Source: Plantago ovata (Eukaryota > Streptophyta > Magnoliopsida > Lamiales > Plantaginaceae). Taken from it: 64,000 nt of DNA. Position numbers and translations under genes: made by a program. Positions 21,268-35,127 of the stretch are shown here, in pieces. Each line of letters starts with the position of its first letter. Within the stretch, counting starts at the first letter, position 1. Under the pieces are notes generated by a model. The model did not search any database, had not been told where the DNA came from, and saw only the letters and a program-made list of their open reading frames with translations. The stretch is from NCBI GenBank assembly GCA_028274465.1, contig CM051457.1, positions 17,309,097 through 17,373,096 of the forward strand, read 5' to 3'.

Positions 21268-24200
21268 ATGTGGTTACAAGCATGTACTACTACTGGAGTA
21301 GAAGAAGAACAAGGAGAGGAAGAAGAAAAAGGTCACTGCACACCGATGCTCCCACACTCGGATTCTTCATCTCTCACCAAGAGATCAGGTACGATGATCT
21401 CAGCTACTCCATCCTTTTCATCTTCATTTACTTAGTCAAACCGAATGCTTCTATTTCGTACTTTTTCAGCTTGGATTTGGCTACTTTCTTGATTAATGCA
21501 TGCTGCGTTGAGAGAAAAGAAGCAAATTATAATTATAATTGTTAGTCCGTAATTAATGGTGGGTGTTAGATAATATGGAGAAAATATAGTAAAGTTGCAA
21601 CAAGTATTGGGTACATGTCATTTTTGCTTTGTATTGGTGGTATCTGATGTTGCAGCTGGTAATATTTTATCTGGATTGATTCCTGTTCTGTGATTACCAG
21701 AAACTGAGATGGTATGGTATGGTAGACTGGTAGTAGAACACTTCATTTTAGGCTAAAAGGTGACTTTTTTTTACTTCAATAGCCTATTCTGTGACACCCT
21801 GATACACACCCAAAACTGGTTGACTTAGAATTTAAGATAACATTACTATTTGTAGTTCTTAGTTGAGCCGGGCTTCCTTGTAAAATCTGAAGATTCCTTG
21901 ATATATCTGTTGCACCACATCATCTAGATATGCTGATGTCAAGTTGGTTGTTTTCTTTCATTCTGTAGATTTTTGATGTTAGGATTGTAGGTCTCATTAT
22001 AAACTCACATTTGTGGCTACAAAATGGCAACCATTTTCATGAAAGACTATGCCGAATGCAGTTGGTAATATATCCACTTTTCGTGTATTTTATCTTCCGA
22101 TTGTTCAGGGACAATATGGACAGCGCTTGTGCATATAATAACAGCAATGATTGGTTCGGGGGTACTATCACTGGCATGGTGCATTTCACAGCTCGGATGG
22201 ATTGCAGGTCCATTGACCATACTTGCCTTTGCATCAGCTTTGCTTACTTCTGTGTTCCTTCTATGTGAATGTTACAAATCTCCCGATCTCAACAATGGCC
22301 AGTATAGAAATAGCACCTACTTGGATGCTGTTTACAGGATTCTTGGTAAGAAGTTGCTCTGGTTTCTTCTTGTTAATCTGTTAGTTACTTATAACAAGGA
22401 TACTATGATTTATGGTTGTCTTGTTTAAGCTACAGAATAAGTCAAATATCAATAATGAAAATATGACCCCAAAATTGACTGTTTGGATCTGGTATGAGAT
22501 AGTCTTTAGAGTCATAGACTACAAGACAATGTCAACCAGGTAGACATAAATTAAATGGACAAATGTTGTGGGGATTAAGATGGTGTAAATTTTGCAATGT
22601 CAGGAAAGAAGAACGGTCGTGTGTGTGGCATTCTCATGGGAATAAATTTTGTGAAGATAGGCATCGTCTATACAATTGCATCGTCAATCAGCATCAGGTA
22701 TAGGTCTAAATTAGTGATCAGTCTCTATGCTGGTGTATGCTTTCAACTTCTGTTTTCAGTAGGCAAAATAAGTAAGGGATGGGAATTTTTGTTAAAACAA
22801 GTAAGCTTTCAAGTCATTGATTGACTCAATCATGGGACCCCAACACGTTCGAAATCAGGTTTCCATAAATGCGCATATCTACTCGTTGAATAGATGTCAC
22901 TAACCGTGGTTATTACTAAATTTTGCCGTTAGGTGAAAGAATAATTAACGTATATAGTGTGTTCATTGAGGCATAAAGTGCGTTGAACAACTTGATCATG
23001 TAGGTGTATCATGTATGTACTGAGCTAAACATTGTTGGCATGATGATCTCGTCACAGCAAGCTCTGTAGCGGGTAGATGGGAACAAGTGTGTGCCTGCTT
23101 GTTTTTTTTGGCGGATTTTTCAAGTGGTTTTCATGAATGGTTTTAATCTAATCAGTTTGTGACTGTTAGATAAGATACAATTGGTCCTAAAACTGTGGAT
23201 TGCATATTCATAGGACATGCTAGTAAGTAGTAACAGTAGGCATATCGTCAGTCTATCGGTCTGAAATGAATGATGTGTGAAACTGTGATGTGTGGGGACG
23301 TTTATTGAGTCAAGGAATGCACATTTCTGTGAAGACCTTTCCTCATAAACAAAATAAATACTTGTATTTTCTTAGAAGTCAAAAAAATGAAAACAATTCA
23401 AGTGAAGATACCAGTTGATTTTTAAACAATGAACATGATGAAGATCTAGATTTGCAACAAGGGAGTGGCCTTTCAAGGAGGTCAGTTCCGTTGTTTCAAT
23501 TCTTCATCCAGCATCACTGTTTCACCTTCATATTAGTAGTTTATATTCCTCAAGAACATAGGCATGTTTGCATATTTCGAGACCATTGTAACTTTTTGAG
23601 CTAGTTCTATGTGCAAGACAATAAGGAATCTTGTTACCTTCTCCCTTCTTCTTCTTTTCTCTATTTTTAATTGTATTATATAATGTGGATGTGTGATTGT
23701 GGTGATTCTCTCAATTTGCGCAGAGCAATTCAGCAATCTATATGTTACCACAAGAAAGGGCATCAGGCTGCTTGTGGATACGGAACCACCTATTACATGC
23801 TTATATTCGGTGTTATTCAAATGCTAGTGTCTCAGATACCTGAATTCCGGAATACTGAATGGCTATCTGTTATTGCTGCAATCATGTCGTTCATGTACTC
23901 CATAATTGGCTCGGTACTTGGCCTCGCCAAAGTAATAGGTGGGCAAATTGCATACCAAAACAACCAACTCCTGAAAAAGAAACTGTGTGATTTGATATTG
24001 TATCTTCTACTCGTAACTCGTGTTCACAGAGAATGGACAGATAAAAGGTAGCATCACAGGAGTGCCTGCTTCTACTACTTCAGAAAAAGTGTGGTTGATA
24101 TCACAAGCTCTAGGGGACATTGCTTTTTCCCTTTCATATTCCATTATTGTTCTCGAGATAACGGTAAGGAAAATTAGTCATGTTAGTTTCAATATCTAGT

Positions 24201-25562
24201 AGATAATTTCCCAAAACTGCAATCAATGGACTGAAATATGTACAGGATACTTTGAAACCGAATCCACCCGAAAAAGTTACCATGAAGAAGGCATCCACAA
24301 CTGCAATTTGCATTACAGCTTTGTTCTACTTAACCTGTGGGGGATTTGGCTATGCAGCTTTTGGTGATTCAACTCCCGGGAATCTCTTAACTGGATTTGG
24401 TTTTTATGAGCCATATTGGCTCGTTGGCTTCGCAAATGCATGTGTTGCCCTTCATCTTGTGGGAGGATATCAGGTGCGTGTTTGTGTTTCCGTTCATCCC
24501 CAATAAATAAACAAGTAAAGAGAAGGAAGAATCTTCATTCCTGGCCTTATGTTCAATTTTATTCGAATACTGCTTTTTTCATGTATAGGCGGCCTTAAAA
24601 ATAACTTAAGAAATGAAATTTGTGTTTAGCTGCCTGTTTGACTGTTTATGGCTTTAGTAGACTTTTGTCTGCCTTGACCTTGAGCTTTCAACATCAGACT
24701 TTCGAGTTGTACTCAAATAAAGCTGTCTCATCTCTTAAGTTAGTTTTGGGTCATTACGGTTGGTATCAAAGTCTGGGTCTGGGTCATTGCTGGGGCTTGT
24801 TGCTAGGATCGGATCTTTGGACCTTAGGTGGAGAGAGTGAGATTCCATAGGCTGTGAACTTGGTTACTGTAGTTTCTATGAATTGTTTTTCTTTGCCTCT
24901 TGCTGGCAGTTGTCTGTGACAGTTGTGTCAAGTCGTGGTGCTTTGACAGTTCAGAGTCGTAGATGTTCAGCAACGGTACCATTTTGGGTTTCGCACCATG
25001 TTCATCATCAAAACATCTTGGTTACGCCTTATTTACTTACCTGCTTGTGGCTTTGGTACACTTTTACTCGCTTTGAACTTGAAACATCTGATTTTTAAGT
25101 TTTCCTCAAATAACGACGTTTTATTTCATGCGTTATCTATCGTGTAGTTACAAATTGCTTAGTTGTTTACAGGTATACACTCAGACACTCTTTGCAAATG
25201 TGGAGAAGTGGTTGACAGAGACGTTCCCCAACCACAGATGTGTGAATGGAGATCTGAAAGAAGTGCCGGTTTTGAGATTGAATCTTGTGAGGATGTGTAC
25301 AAGAACCGCCTATGTTGCTTTCACAACAGGATTTGCCATTGTCTTCCCTTACTTTAACCAAGTCGTGGGAGTGGCTGGAGCAGTTAACTACTGGCCAATC
25401 GTCGTGTATTTCCCTGTGGAGATGTACTTGGTCCAGAAAAATATCGAACCTTGGACAAGCAAGTCGATTATTCTCAGAATGTTTTGCTTCGGTATCCTGG
25501 TTGTCATACTGTTTGCCTTTGTGGGTTCAATCAGAGGTCTAATGACAGCAAGATTCGGTTGA
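21268..25562 (+). CDS. Amino acid permease, AAP family (AAAP superfamily)
   Basis: This is a plasma-membrane proton/amino-acid symporter of 472 residues. Exons: 21268-21388, 22109-22345, 22604-22697, 23724-23938, 24030-24163, 24246-24473 and 25173-25562. All introns are GT-AG and the lengths sum to 473 codons. Exon 2 gives the first two helices with the hallmark ITAMIGSGVLSLAW and QLGWIAGP. Exon 3 gives NGRVCGILMGINFVKIGIVY, exon 4 GYGTTYYMLIFGVIQ, and exon 6 TLKPNPPEKVTMKKAS and LTCGGFGYAAFGD. Exon 7 has NYWPIVVYFPVEMYL and the usual C-terminus GLMTARFG. About 11 helices are expected. The N-terminal exon is odd: a Glu-rich stretch (VEEEQGEEEEKG) of 40 residues ending in KRSG, which matches the KRTGT(L/V)WTA junction of other AAPs. 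The gene is convergent with DXS. The substrate range and AAP number cannot be read from sequence alone. Confidence 0.92.
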
Positions 25563-26110
25563 GGCAAGTGCAGTCTGGAACTGTGATCCCAAAAGTGAGT
25601 CAAATTCCCAACAAAGCTGATTGAGCACATGATATTATGAGGTCTCTACTCTCTAGTCCTACACATTTTTTGCTTTGAACTTTGCAAGCAGGGTTTCTAA
25701 CTTTCTGTACATAATAATATTAGATTTCTGCAAGCATTACTAAATTTGTATACTACTTTCTTTTGTTGGACATGGCAGAGTATTCTTTTCGAATTTTGCC
25801 ATGACTTGTGTACGAAACCACTTAGTGTTTGCAACACCTTATAAGTTACTTACGTACAACTTACAGCTTTGGAGAAGGTATAAATCTTGGAGAGTTCACA
25901 ATCATCAATACCCTAGATCGGTTATAAAGGTAAATACATACATCATACATACAATACAAAGGGTTATCTTCCTGTGAATCTAAGCAGCAACCTAATCATA
26001 AAAGCTAATATCTATCTGACTCCATGAAATTTATTTTACGGTTATAAACATGATATATATATAAGCAAATTAGTTTCCAGTTACTTCATTCATCCTGTAC
26101 AAATGCAGAT
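25563..26110. other. Spacer between convergent genes
   Basis: This 0.55-kb region holds the 3' UTRs of the permease (+) and DXS (-). A fragment near 25826 (AGTGTTTGCAACACCTTATAAG) resembles sequence inside the MITE at 35.9 kb. I see nothing else. Confidence 0.6.
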
Positions 26111-29100
26111 CTAGGACAGGATCTGCAATGCCTCCCTAGATTTCCCAAGTAAACTAAAAACTGTCGCCGCTATGTGAGAGGCTGTCAATCCTGCTTCTCT
26201 CATCTGATCGATTGGTGCTCCGTGCTCTATATACTTGTCTGGAAGAACCAGAGGTCTCCACTGCACACAATCAGATTTTCACATAAGAATCAGAATCCCA
26301 AGCTAATAAGTTGCATTACATTGTACAAACGAAAGCATCATGGTGTGTACGTGGGAGTATCTTGCTGGTGCATCGATGACATATGGGGAGAAAGATGGAT
26401 ATAGAACTATACGAGACACTCTCAACTTGAGCGAGTGCTTCTCGAGAGAATCCAACAACGAAACCACTGTATTTTCATTGGTTTTTAGGTTACTTCGCGA
26501 TGTTTGCAAATATGGCTTTATGCTTGGACTTTTATTAAGTAAAATAACTAGTAGTCCAAGCATAAACCTGAAGCATCTCCTTAGCTGACTCAACAAGCTA
26601 CTAAAGGTTCTTTCTTAAATCCCGCAAAAGCACACCTTTAGTTAACAAGGCTAGTATAGTACCTTTAGCTTGCCATCAAGAAGGCCATCGATGGCCATAA
26701 AATGAGCAACATGAGATCCGAAACCACCAATTGACCCTTCTTCCACAGTGATCACGATCTCATGCGATTTGGCCAAACTGCGAATAAGAGCATGGTCCAA
26801 CGGCTTGCAGAAGCGTGCATCTGCAACTGTTAACCGCAAACCATGCTCTTCTACCATAGCAGCTGCTGCCAAGCAACTCTGCACAGCTGATCCGTATCCC
26901 AACAAAGCCACTCTCTCACCTTCCATCAGTATTCTGCCTCTCCCAACCTGATTAAAATATTTCAAGTGAATTCTGATTCCTTCATGAACAATTATGAAAA
27001 GTTTTGGTTCCAGATGTATGTTGTAGTGATATTACCACAAGTTGTATCAACCAACTAATAGGCTTCGCGAGATAATGAATATGCCCTTCTTTATTGATAC
27101 ATCCAGAAAAGGAGACTAGTACAGAAATAATACCTCAAGGGGTATGCCTTTGTTTCCTTGCGGCAATTCCACTCCTATCCCGTTACCTCTTGGGTATCGG
27201 AAACAGCTTGGCCTGTCATCTATGGCAGCAGCAGTTGCTACCATGTGAAACAGCTCAGCCTCATCCGAAGGAGCCATGACGACCATGTTTGGGAGGCATG
27301 CCATAAAAGTCACATCAAAGGCGCCACAATGTGTTGGACCGTCTGCTCCAACTAAGCCAGCTCTGTCCATGGCAAACCTTACGGGCAGCTTTTGCAAATC
27401 AACGTCATGAACAACCTGGACACCCCAACACTTGTTAGTCACAACACAATGAGATCAGGACTTTGTCATAAACATTATTATTGGAAACAGAATAACGGAT
27501 TTTTGCAAAAGCTGGAGTCGGTTAAAAAAGAAATATTCAGAATTTTACAAATGTCCTGAAATAGATAGAAAGCTGTAGAAATAGTAATTAGAGATGTGTT
27601 ATTCCATTGTTTTCCTTATCCGGGTATATTAAAGATCATAGAGTAAAGAAGCAAGAGGAAAACATCTTTGCAAACGCCTAGTATGAAAATAAGCAACTGC
27701 TTGCCTGGTCATAAGCCCTTTGCAAGAAAGACGAGTAGATAGCACAAAATGGCTTGATACCCTCACAAGCCAAACCAGCAGCAAATGTAACCGCATGTTG
27801 TTCTGCTATACCAACGTCATAGCATCTGTTAGGAAATCGGCGTAGGAACAGGTTCAAACCTGTACCACCTCCCATTGCAGCATGGATAGCAACAATGTTC
27901 TTGTCTGCTTCAGCTTCTGCAATCAAAGCCTCTGCAAAGTAGGTCGTGTAAGACTGAGTTGGGGCACTGGTTTTCGTTTGCTTTCCAGTTGCCGGATCAA
28001 ACTTGCTCACACCTACACATAAGAAGAGATACACTTGTTAACCACCTAGCACTAGCAATTCATTGAAGGAAACTCTTTACTAAAGTAATAATGCATCGTT
28101 AAACATGTGAAGTGCATGCATGTTTTACTATGAATGCTTATTTTGAATATTACCATGGTACTTGTCTGCAGCCTTTTCGGCATACGGATATCCTCTGCCT
28201 TTCTCAGTCACAACATGGATTAAAACTGGACCAGTTGTTTTAGTACTCTTCACTTCCTTAAGAATTGTCGTCAAATCATCAATATTGTGACCATCAACTG
28301 GACCAATATAATAAAGTCCAAGCTCTTCAAACAGCGAAGATCCCGAACCACTGATCATCCCACGGGCATATTCATCCACTTTTGCTGCAAGCTCGTGCAT
28401 CGGACCACCTATCTGCTTCGTTACTCCCTGAAAACAATTTTTGGAAACGACGAATTAGAATCCAAGGCACAAAATCTATCAGAAGATTTTTTTAATTTTT
28501 TTTCAGATTATAATTGTTAGAATAATTCTAACCTTGGCGACTTCTCTCAGTTCTCTGAGAGGTCGATTGGATTGCAGCCTACTTAAAGCACTACTCAGAG
28601 CTCCAACAGGAGGAATGGGACCATCCAGATTAGCAGTGGGTAAAGAAACTTGTTTGTTGTCATTAAGGATAACAATCATGTCAGAATCCAAGTATCCAGC
28701 ATTGTTCATTGCTTCATATGCCTGACCTGCTGTCATAGCACCATCACCGATCACAGCTATGACGCTGTTTTTCTTTCCTTTTAGATCTCTTCCCACCGCC
28801 ATTCCTACACATTCAAGAAACCGAACAATCAGAATCTAGTTGAGAAAATAAACTCCGGGAACTCTTATACATTATAAAATAAATTTATTCCATTGCTTCA
28901 AGTGAACTCTCCCCATATCAGATCTTCGCACAAAACTTAGATGTGAAAAATCCAGAATATAGCAAAAGTCATGAAAATGAGAAAGGGAACAATGAACAGG
29001 CACCCAGATTGTAATCTACAACTCATCTGAATCTAGTTTTGACAACAGACAAACAGATACCATCATAATTATTTTAAGGGGCAGAAGTGTTTTTGTAAAT

Positions 29101-30404
29101 GTAATGGGTTCTTTTCCAATAAGCCAGTAGTATGCATTACTACATATATGTGAAGAAGGATCATACCTAATCCTGCTGAGATAGTCGTAGAACTGTGACC
29201 TGTACCAAAGCAATCATACTCGCTCTCAGACCGCTTAGTAAAACCAGATAGACCATCAGTCTGCCTCAAAGTCGGCATCTTGTCTCTTCTACCAGTCAAA
29301 ATCTTATGCGGATACGACTACATCATCGGAAATAAGACAATCACAAAACAACCTATTAATCCAGTTTAACCAAATATAGGTTCATTCATATGCAGAAATT
29401 AGCTCAGAGGACAGATCAAAACACCTGGTGGCCAACATCCCAGAGTATCTTATCCTGAGGGGCATTAAAAATATAATGAAGAGCCACGGTAAGCTCAATA
29501 ACACCGAGGCTCGAACCAAGATGACCCCCGGTCTTCGACACATTAAAAATAACATCGGACCGCAGTTCATCTGCCAGCTGTTTCAGTTCCTGGTCCAGTA
29601 AATAGAATTGAGTCTAAGAATCCAACTCCAACATCAAGCAAGAGTAAAGAATGATTTTTTAACATAATTAGTCATTTAATATATCATTAGCCAAACCTTA
29701 GTAGAAAGGTTCTTCATGTGAATGGGATAATTGATAGTGTCCAAAAGAGGAGTTGGAGGCCTCTGTGAGTAATACTCTCCTCCATCTGATAATGAGGCAC
29801 AGACCCCACTTGATGACCTCTTCTTGCCCTTCAAAAATATTCAATTCAGTAAAAATCAACTCTTTCAATCAGCTATTCAAATCCTCAACTCAAAGATAAC
29901 TACAACTTCTTCCTTTTATGTTTCGGCAAGAGCAGTCACATACAGTCAAAATGCATAATAAAATGAAAATAACAATATGATAATCAAATTGCAGTGCCAG
30001 TTATTTTTGCCTTTGTGACAATATTAAATAATTAAATACTAGAATGACTACAAAACGCATGCAAATTGCTTCCCAACTAGACCAATCTAGTCCCAAACGC
30101 ATCTGCTCTCAGAGAGCCACAGATTCAGAATACTCAATTAGGCCATGTTAACAGACAAAATTACTTAAGAAAACAAACAAGCAAGCAAATTCAACAAACT
30201 ACTGAGATTTTTGCTTGTGTCAATGAATCAACTAAGCCAAGTAAAAACAGAATCAAGAAAATGCAAAACCTGAAAGCTGGTTGTGAAAGTTTGAGGTTGC
30301 AGATCCCTTCCAGAGAACAACTGGTGAGGAGTCTGCTTATGAGAATCACCAACCACAGATTTGGTCCAAGTCCCATGTGCAGGAAATGTACAGAGAGCCA
30401 TCAT
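26111..30404 (-). CDS. DXS: 1-deoxy-D-xylulose-5-phosphate synthase, chloroplast
   Basis: This enzyme condenses pyruvate with glyceraldehyde 3-phosphate to DXP, the first step of the plastid MEP pathway to carotenoids, chlorophyll side chains, gibberellin and other isoprenoids. It depends on thiamine diphosphate. Exons: 30404-30270, 29828-29697, 29589-29425, 29317-29167, 28804-28533, 28427-28154, 28012-27705, 27415-27134, 26947-26663 and 26260-26111. They sum to 718 codons (717 residues, the normal length). A transit peptide of about 55 residues is followed by [19 protein letters not shown]. The ThDP/Mg motif is GDG at 214-216 with Asn244. DGHN is at about 330, and catalytic Glu447 lies in [10 protein letters not shown]. 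The sequence resembles the photosynthetic class I type. The start could be the Met at 30404 or the next one at 30401. Intron 7 begins with GC instead of GT. Confidence 0.96.
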
Positions 30405-31200
30405 CTTCACTAAGATGAACAAAACTGGAAAAAGATAACAGGTATCTTGGGAAAAATTAAATACAAAGTATAGTTAGTCTTCTTTACTGAAAAAGATTCC
30501 AAGTTTGAGTTTGCATTGATGAGAAAATGATAGAAAATCTGTCTCAAGAAAATAGGAAGTGGTTTTGTCTGTATAGATAAGTGATGAGTTGATAGAGAAT
30601 CAAGAATTGAGTGGGGCGGTATAATGGCTTCCTTGTTGGAGCATTTGTAATGAAAGAAAACTCAACTGAGTGTAGTGGTAAAGGGGAGGACAAGCAAACC
30701 AACAAACACTTATTGGTGTGAGTATTGAAACAAATAACAAACAAAAATGCACACTGTTCTGTAAGAGCGGAAAACAATGGAAAGAAATGGGAACGGTGCT
30801 CTCATTTGTCCACGTCAGAAGAAAAGAAATCACAATTGGATGGATAGAAAATACGAGTATATTGTTTGCACATGATGAATAATGTGTGGGGTGAGTGCAT
30901 TTTACTGTATTTGTCTACCTCTCATCCATCTTGTCAATCTTAATTCTGACAATTTCGAAAATATTGTTTGTCAATTTCTCCATACATGATTCATGTACTA
31001 CTGGTTTAGTAATTTTCATAATAATTTAATGCAAATTTTAGGTCGCTTTTATAGTACTACTGCTACATCGTTTACTCTAGTCCACTAATTTAAATATAAA
31101 TAAACTTTTGCCTTTTCTACTTTTTTTTTTTTTAAGAAATAAAAAAAAAGAGTTTTGGCCCCAAGTTTGATAATTTATTTAATCTTATCCCTAAAGTTTG
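30405..31200. other. DXS upstream region
   Basis: No second gene is visible. The first few hundred bases must hold the DXS promoter and leader. The short minus-strand frames at 30544-30833 have no family signature. Confidence 0.5.
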
Positions 31201-31204
31201 GTCT

Positions 31205-32170
31205 TGTGTACTATTTGATGGGTGTGAATTCCCTTGGATTTTTAACCCGTATTAAGGTATTAAGGTGAGGACATAGGTTGTTCAGCGAACCCTGACAAGT
31301 TGTGCACCTCTGAGGTACTGATGTGCCCTCCGCAGTATGATCTTCGAGTCTTCCCTCGTAAGACAATAAAAGTGGGGAGGGGAAAGGAGGGCCAAGGGGG
31401 TTAGGTGCAATATATTCAGTCTGTTGTATGGTCAAACCAGAATTCACTGACTTTACTCGAATAAGGTTGTGAGACTTCCTTGTAAATAATAAAGAGTGTG
31501 TGCATGTGGATATAAGGAAGAATATGATTGGATTGATCCAAGTTGATAAGAGAATGTTGTCTCACCGGAAATTCTGGTCTCCTTCGCTCTTGTGATCTCT
31601 GCCTTTATATAAACAGTGTACATTAGATGATGCCACGTGCTTATGCCAGCTTATGGTAGTTAGGCATGATGTTGACAATAATGGACTTGTCGCATATCCT
31701 GTCCAGAATAACTTCCTTATTTTATCAACTGCATATGTGTACGGTGTCAATCCCAGAGTGCTTGTAATGTATTATTTCGTCGATGTATGTCTCCCGTACT
31801 AAGATTCAACCTCTGGGAGATAAACCATAGCCTTCTTACTCTTTGCAAGTTATGTCCTCCGGAGGAAGTAATTAGCAAGAGTAACAGTATGTGATCTGTG
31901 TTACGGAGATATGATCGTTGTGGGCCTCATCTAGGCAGAGGTTGACTGGCGGGATGGTTATCGGAGCTTGTAGCTTATTAGGTTCATTTCTTGGCTTGTC
32001 CTTTAATACTTGATAGTTCGAAAGTGCAGCCTATCCGGAGATGTAGCCATCCATGGGTGTAACTCGCCTGGAGGTGTATCTGATCCGGATTAGGCGTTAT
32101 CACCTTGAATCTCAGTAAACTTGAACAAGACCGTCATAGTTCGACCTTGAACGCACTAGGACAAACTGGA
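31205..32170. other. Base-composition island, possible solo LTR or other repeat
   Basis: This stretch of about 1 kb is clearly less AT-rich than its surroundings, has no long frame, and is rich in short CCTCCGGAGG-like words (CCGGAGATGTAG, CCTGGAGG, CTCCGGAGG). Its edges adjoin similar AT-rich sequence (CCCTAAAGTTTGG on the left, CCCCTAAGTTTTG on the right), as if something had inserted there. I could not find LTR termini with a target-site duplication. Confidence 0.3.
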
Positions 32171-35127
32171 TATATTTTAATATCATTAATGTACGGAACC
32201 CCTAAGTTTTGATATATGTGCACAAAATGATAAAATTCATTGCAACTACTTCATCTGCGTCATGTTCAATTTATGCACTCTAGAGTAGTCATCTCCAATT
32301 TCATTGGGTACATTATTGCAATATATTGTCCAATTTTTACACTTTTTCAATTTAATGGGAAAACAGTGAATAATACAAGCATGTTGCCACCACTAACTTG
32401 CTTGGAAAAAATTACGAAACAATAGAAAAATTGGATAACTCCAAATACACAGGTTCAAATCTTCGAACTCTCATTGCTACTCCAACACCCTTACCACCAG
32501 ACCGGCTTATAACTCCCAACACCTTTAAACAAGTCTGTTACTAAGATGCACACAAAATAAAGTTATTTTCTTCTTTTTTCTGTTTCTCTGGGTTTTTTTT
32601 CTTTTCTTTTTTTTTTTACTCTCGTTAAATTGCTTCATAATCAAATTTGCTTTTAATACAATGTATAAGTTAAAAAAATAAATTAACAGAGAAATTAACT
32701 TGCGAGGGGAACACCTGAATTTGGAATATGTTAAAGTACACAAAAATTTAAAACTTTAAGGTATATTGTGCATTGATACTGATACTCCATGGGGTACTAT
32801 TGTGCACATGTACTAATATCTCGGGAGGGGGGGTGTGTAAAACATATTCGATCAAATTTTAGAGGTCAAAGTTCACAAATCATCAAACTTCATAGGTGAA
32901 AATGATGTTTTGCTTTTTCTAATAGTAGATCATTATACTCACTGTGGTTTTTTTTTTTAACATTTGACTTTAAAACAGTTTTTGGTTTCTGGAGAATGTG
33001 CGTTTGCTTGGTTGTTTGGTTTAGTAATATGACTCATTGATAACAGTAGTATAAGATAGAACTTGCAAAATAAGTAAACGTAATGAATTTATCAATATAG
33101 ACAAAATATATAAGTTTAAAGCATATGAAGTAATTTAGTCATTCTTACTCGTTTTGTAACATCTCAACCGGCTGTTGGTCGAGGTGGGTAGTTACGAATA
33201 CCATGACTGCTTTTCGACTGATATGTTAATCCTACATACCAAAACATGCCCTTGCATGCACAATGAAAATTTTATGGAAATTGTTATAGAGCAATCATGT
33301 GGATGGTTTTCAAAAAGAAAGATTAATATAGCACTAGCATTATCAACTCATTAATAAGCTTAAAGTATGGATCGCTACAAGATTTGTACGCATGGTATCC
33401 CTAACATACTTTCAAATGTTAAAAACAAGGTCAAGAAAGAATGACTCAATTGAATGTGTGGTTGGCCTTTGGTGGCCACAGCTCACAGGTATCATACTAA
33501 TCCAGTTAAGCACCGGTGATCCAATAATTCAAAATAAGGGATGGGTCTAACATAACAGCATCAGTCTCCGATTGGAAATTTGCTCCTCATGCCATACTTT
33601 AGGGGAATTCAATCAGCCATAACAAATTTGTCTACATTCGTCAATCTCATCCTCCCATCTAAAAACTTTGAACCCAGTTGTGTCTTATGTATCAAGATCA
33701 TCATCTTTATGCAAGTAACTCGATAGACCAGAGAACGGAATCAACAAAACGTATGCAAGACCAAGGTGAAAAACAAAGTTAAAGGTTTTATAATTGCTTT
33801 CTAATGTTGACAACTGACTGAAACCAAGGAAATGATACCCCAAAGCCCCATCTGGGTTAGACGACTGTATCTATAATGATTGACTCAGAAGAAACAACAA
33901 CGGGCTCTCAAAGTCATCTAAGCTAGATATTCTACAATGGAGGTCACTTATTCAACAACACCATCACTCCGTTGATCACAGCCTAGTCGATTGCAGATAA
34001 GAACAAGCAAATACAACACATTGCTATGGATGCACTAGCTAGACTTGGAATGAATTAGTCAGGTTGACACAAACAGTCAAACAGAACTAGTGTCACCTGC
34101 CATTAATAAAAAAAATTAAAAAAAAGGAAAGAAAGAAAACCCTCAATTATTCATTATCTATTCGCCTCATCATCAGCATCATCACTCAAAACATAATCAT
34201 GTTTCTGCACAGATTTTGGAAATAAACTTACCATCAAATGAGTTATGAAGTTCCATAATGTTTTATATAAGACTGAGAAAAATAGTGCCTGAAAGAAACA
34301 GGAAGGTTCGGTCATGGATAACCCAAAACACATGTCTGACTGTCCAGTCAATTTTAATCTGATTAAACCACACATGTCAAACTTGATGTCCATTTGGAAA
34401 TAACAATCAACTAGAGTTGAGACAAATTTAAATCCAAGGATGGAAACAGGTTTAGTCTCAAGTATACAGATATGGCGTTCCACAATGTTGAATCAGCATG
34501 CACATCCTAAATGCATTCATGAATATAGTGCCAACATCATGTTATCTTAGCTGACCACATAAGAGTCCGTAACATTGGTTCGTCAGAACCTAACCAGAGA
34601 CATTCAAGAATGAGGGCATAGAAATATCCCGTCAAGATTGCCTGCTCTAAGAAGCCTACAGATATGGCAGTCGACGACAATCATTTAGCAAACATATTTC
34701 TTACGGATAGATTTTGCACTCTAATCAACAGTAATCTGTAAAATATCATGTCCAGTGAACCAACTAAATACATATCATTTCCTGCTGAACAGGGGTCGAA
34801 GTATTAAACCAATAACTCAAAGCAACACAGGGGCAAACAAACTAATCTAACAATGACTTCCTGGAAAACTAAGCAATCAAAATAAATTCCTAGAAAGGGC
34901 AATATCTTAGAGGAAATGTTTAATCAAGTGCAATTCAAATCTTTGAAGTTTGAAATGATTATTGGTATCCCAAATGCCGGTCACAAAAATCAAAAGAGAC
35001 TGTGTTTAGATGCATGCTACAAAAACCTATTTGCTTACATAACCTATAAAACATTCATACCACAAAGAGTAGAACAGAATCAGTAAGCCAGCGCACATAT
35101 CAGTCAGAAATAACTAACTAGCTCACT
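32171..35127. other. Gene-poor intergenic region
   Basis: About 3 kb without a supportable gene. It contains pyrimidine- and purine-rich low-complexity runs near 32565-32630. The minus-strand frame at 34154-34483 (109 codons, ending DYVLSDDADDEANR) has no recognised family and may be part of a long 3' region of the ribosomal protein gene or pure chance. Confidence 0.5.

Noticed and set aside
34154-34483. 109-codon minus-strand frame ending in an acidic tail
   Set aside because: No recognised domain, no convincing splice partners, and an AT-rich context. Could be chance.
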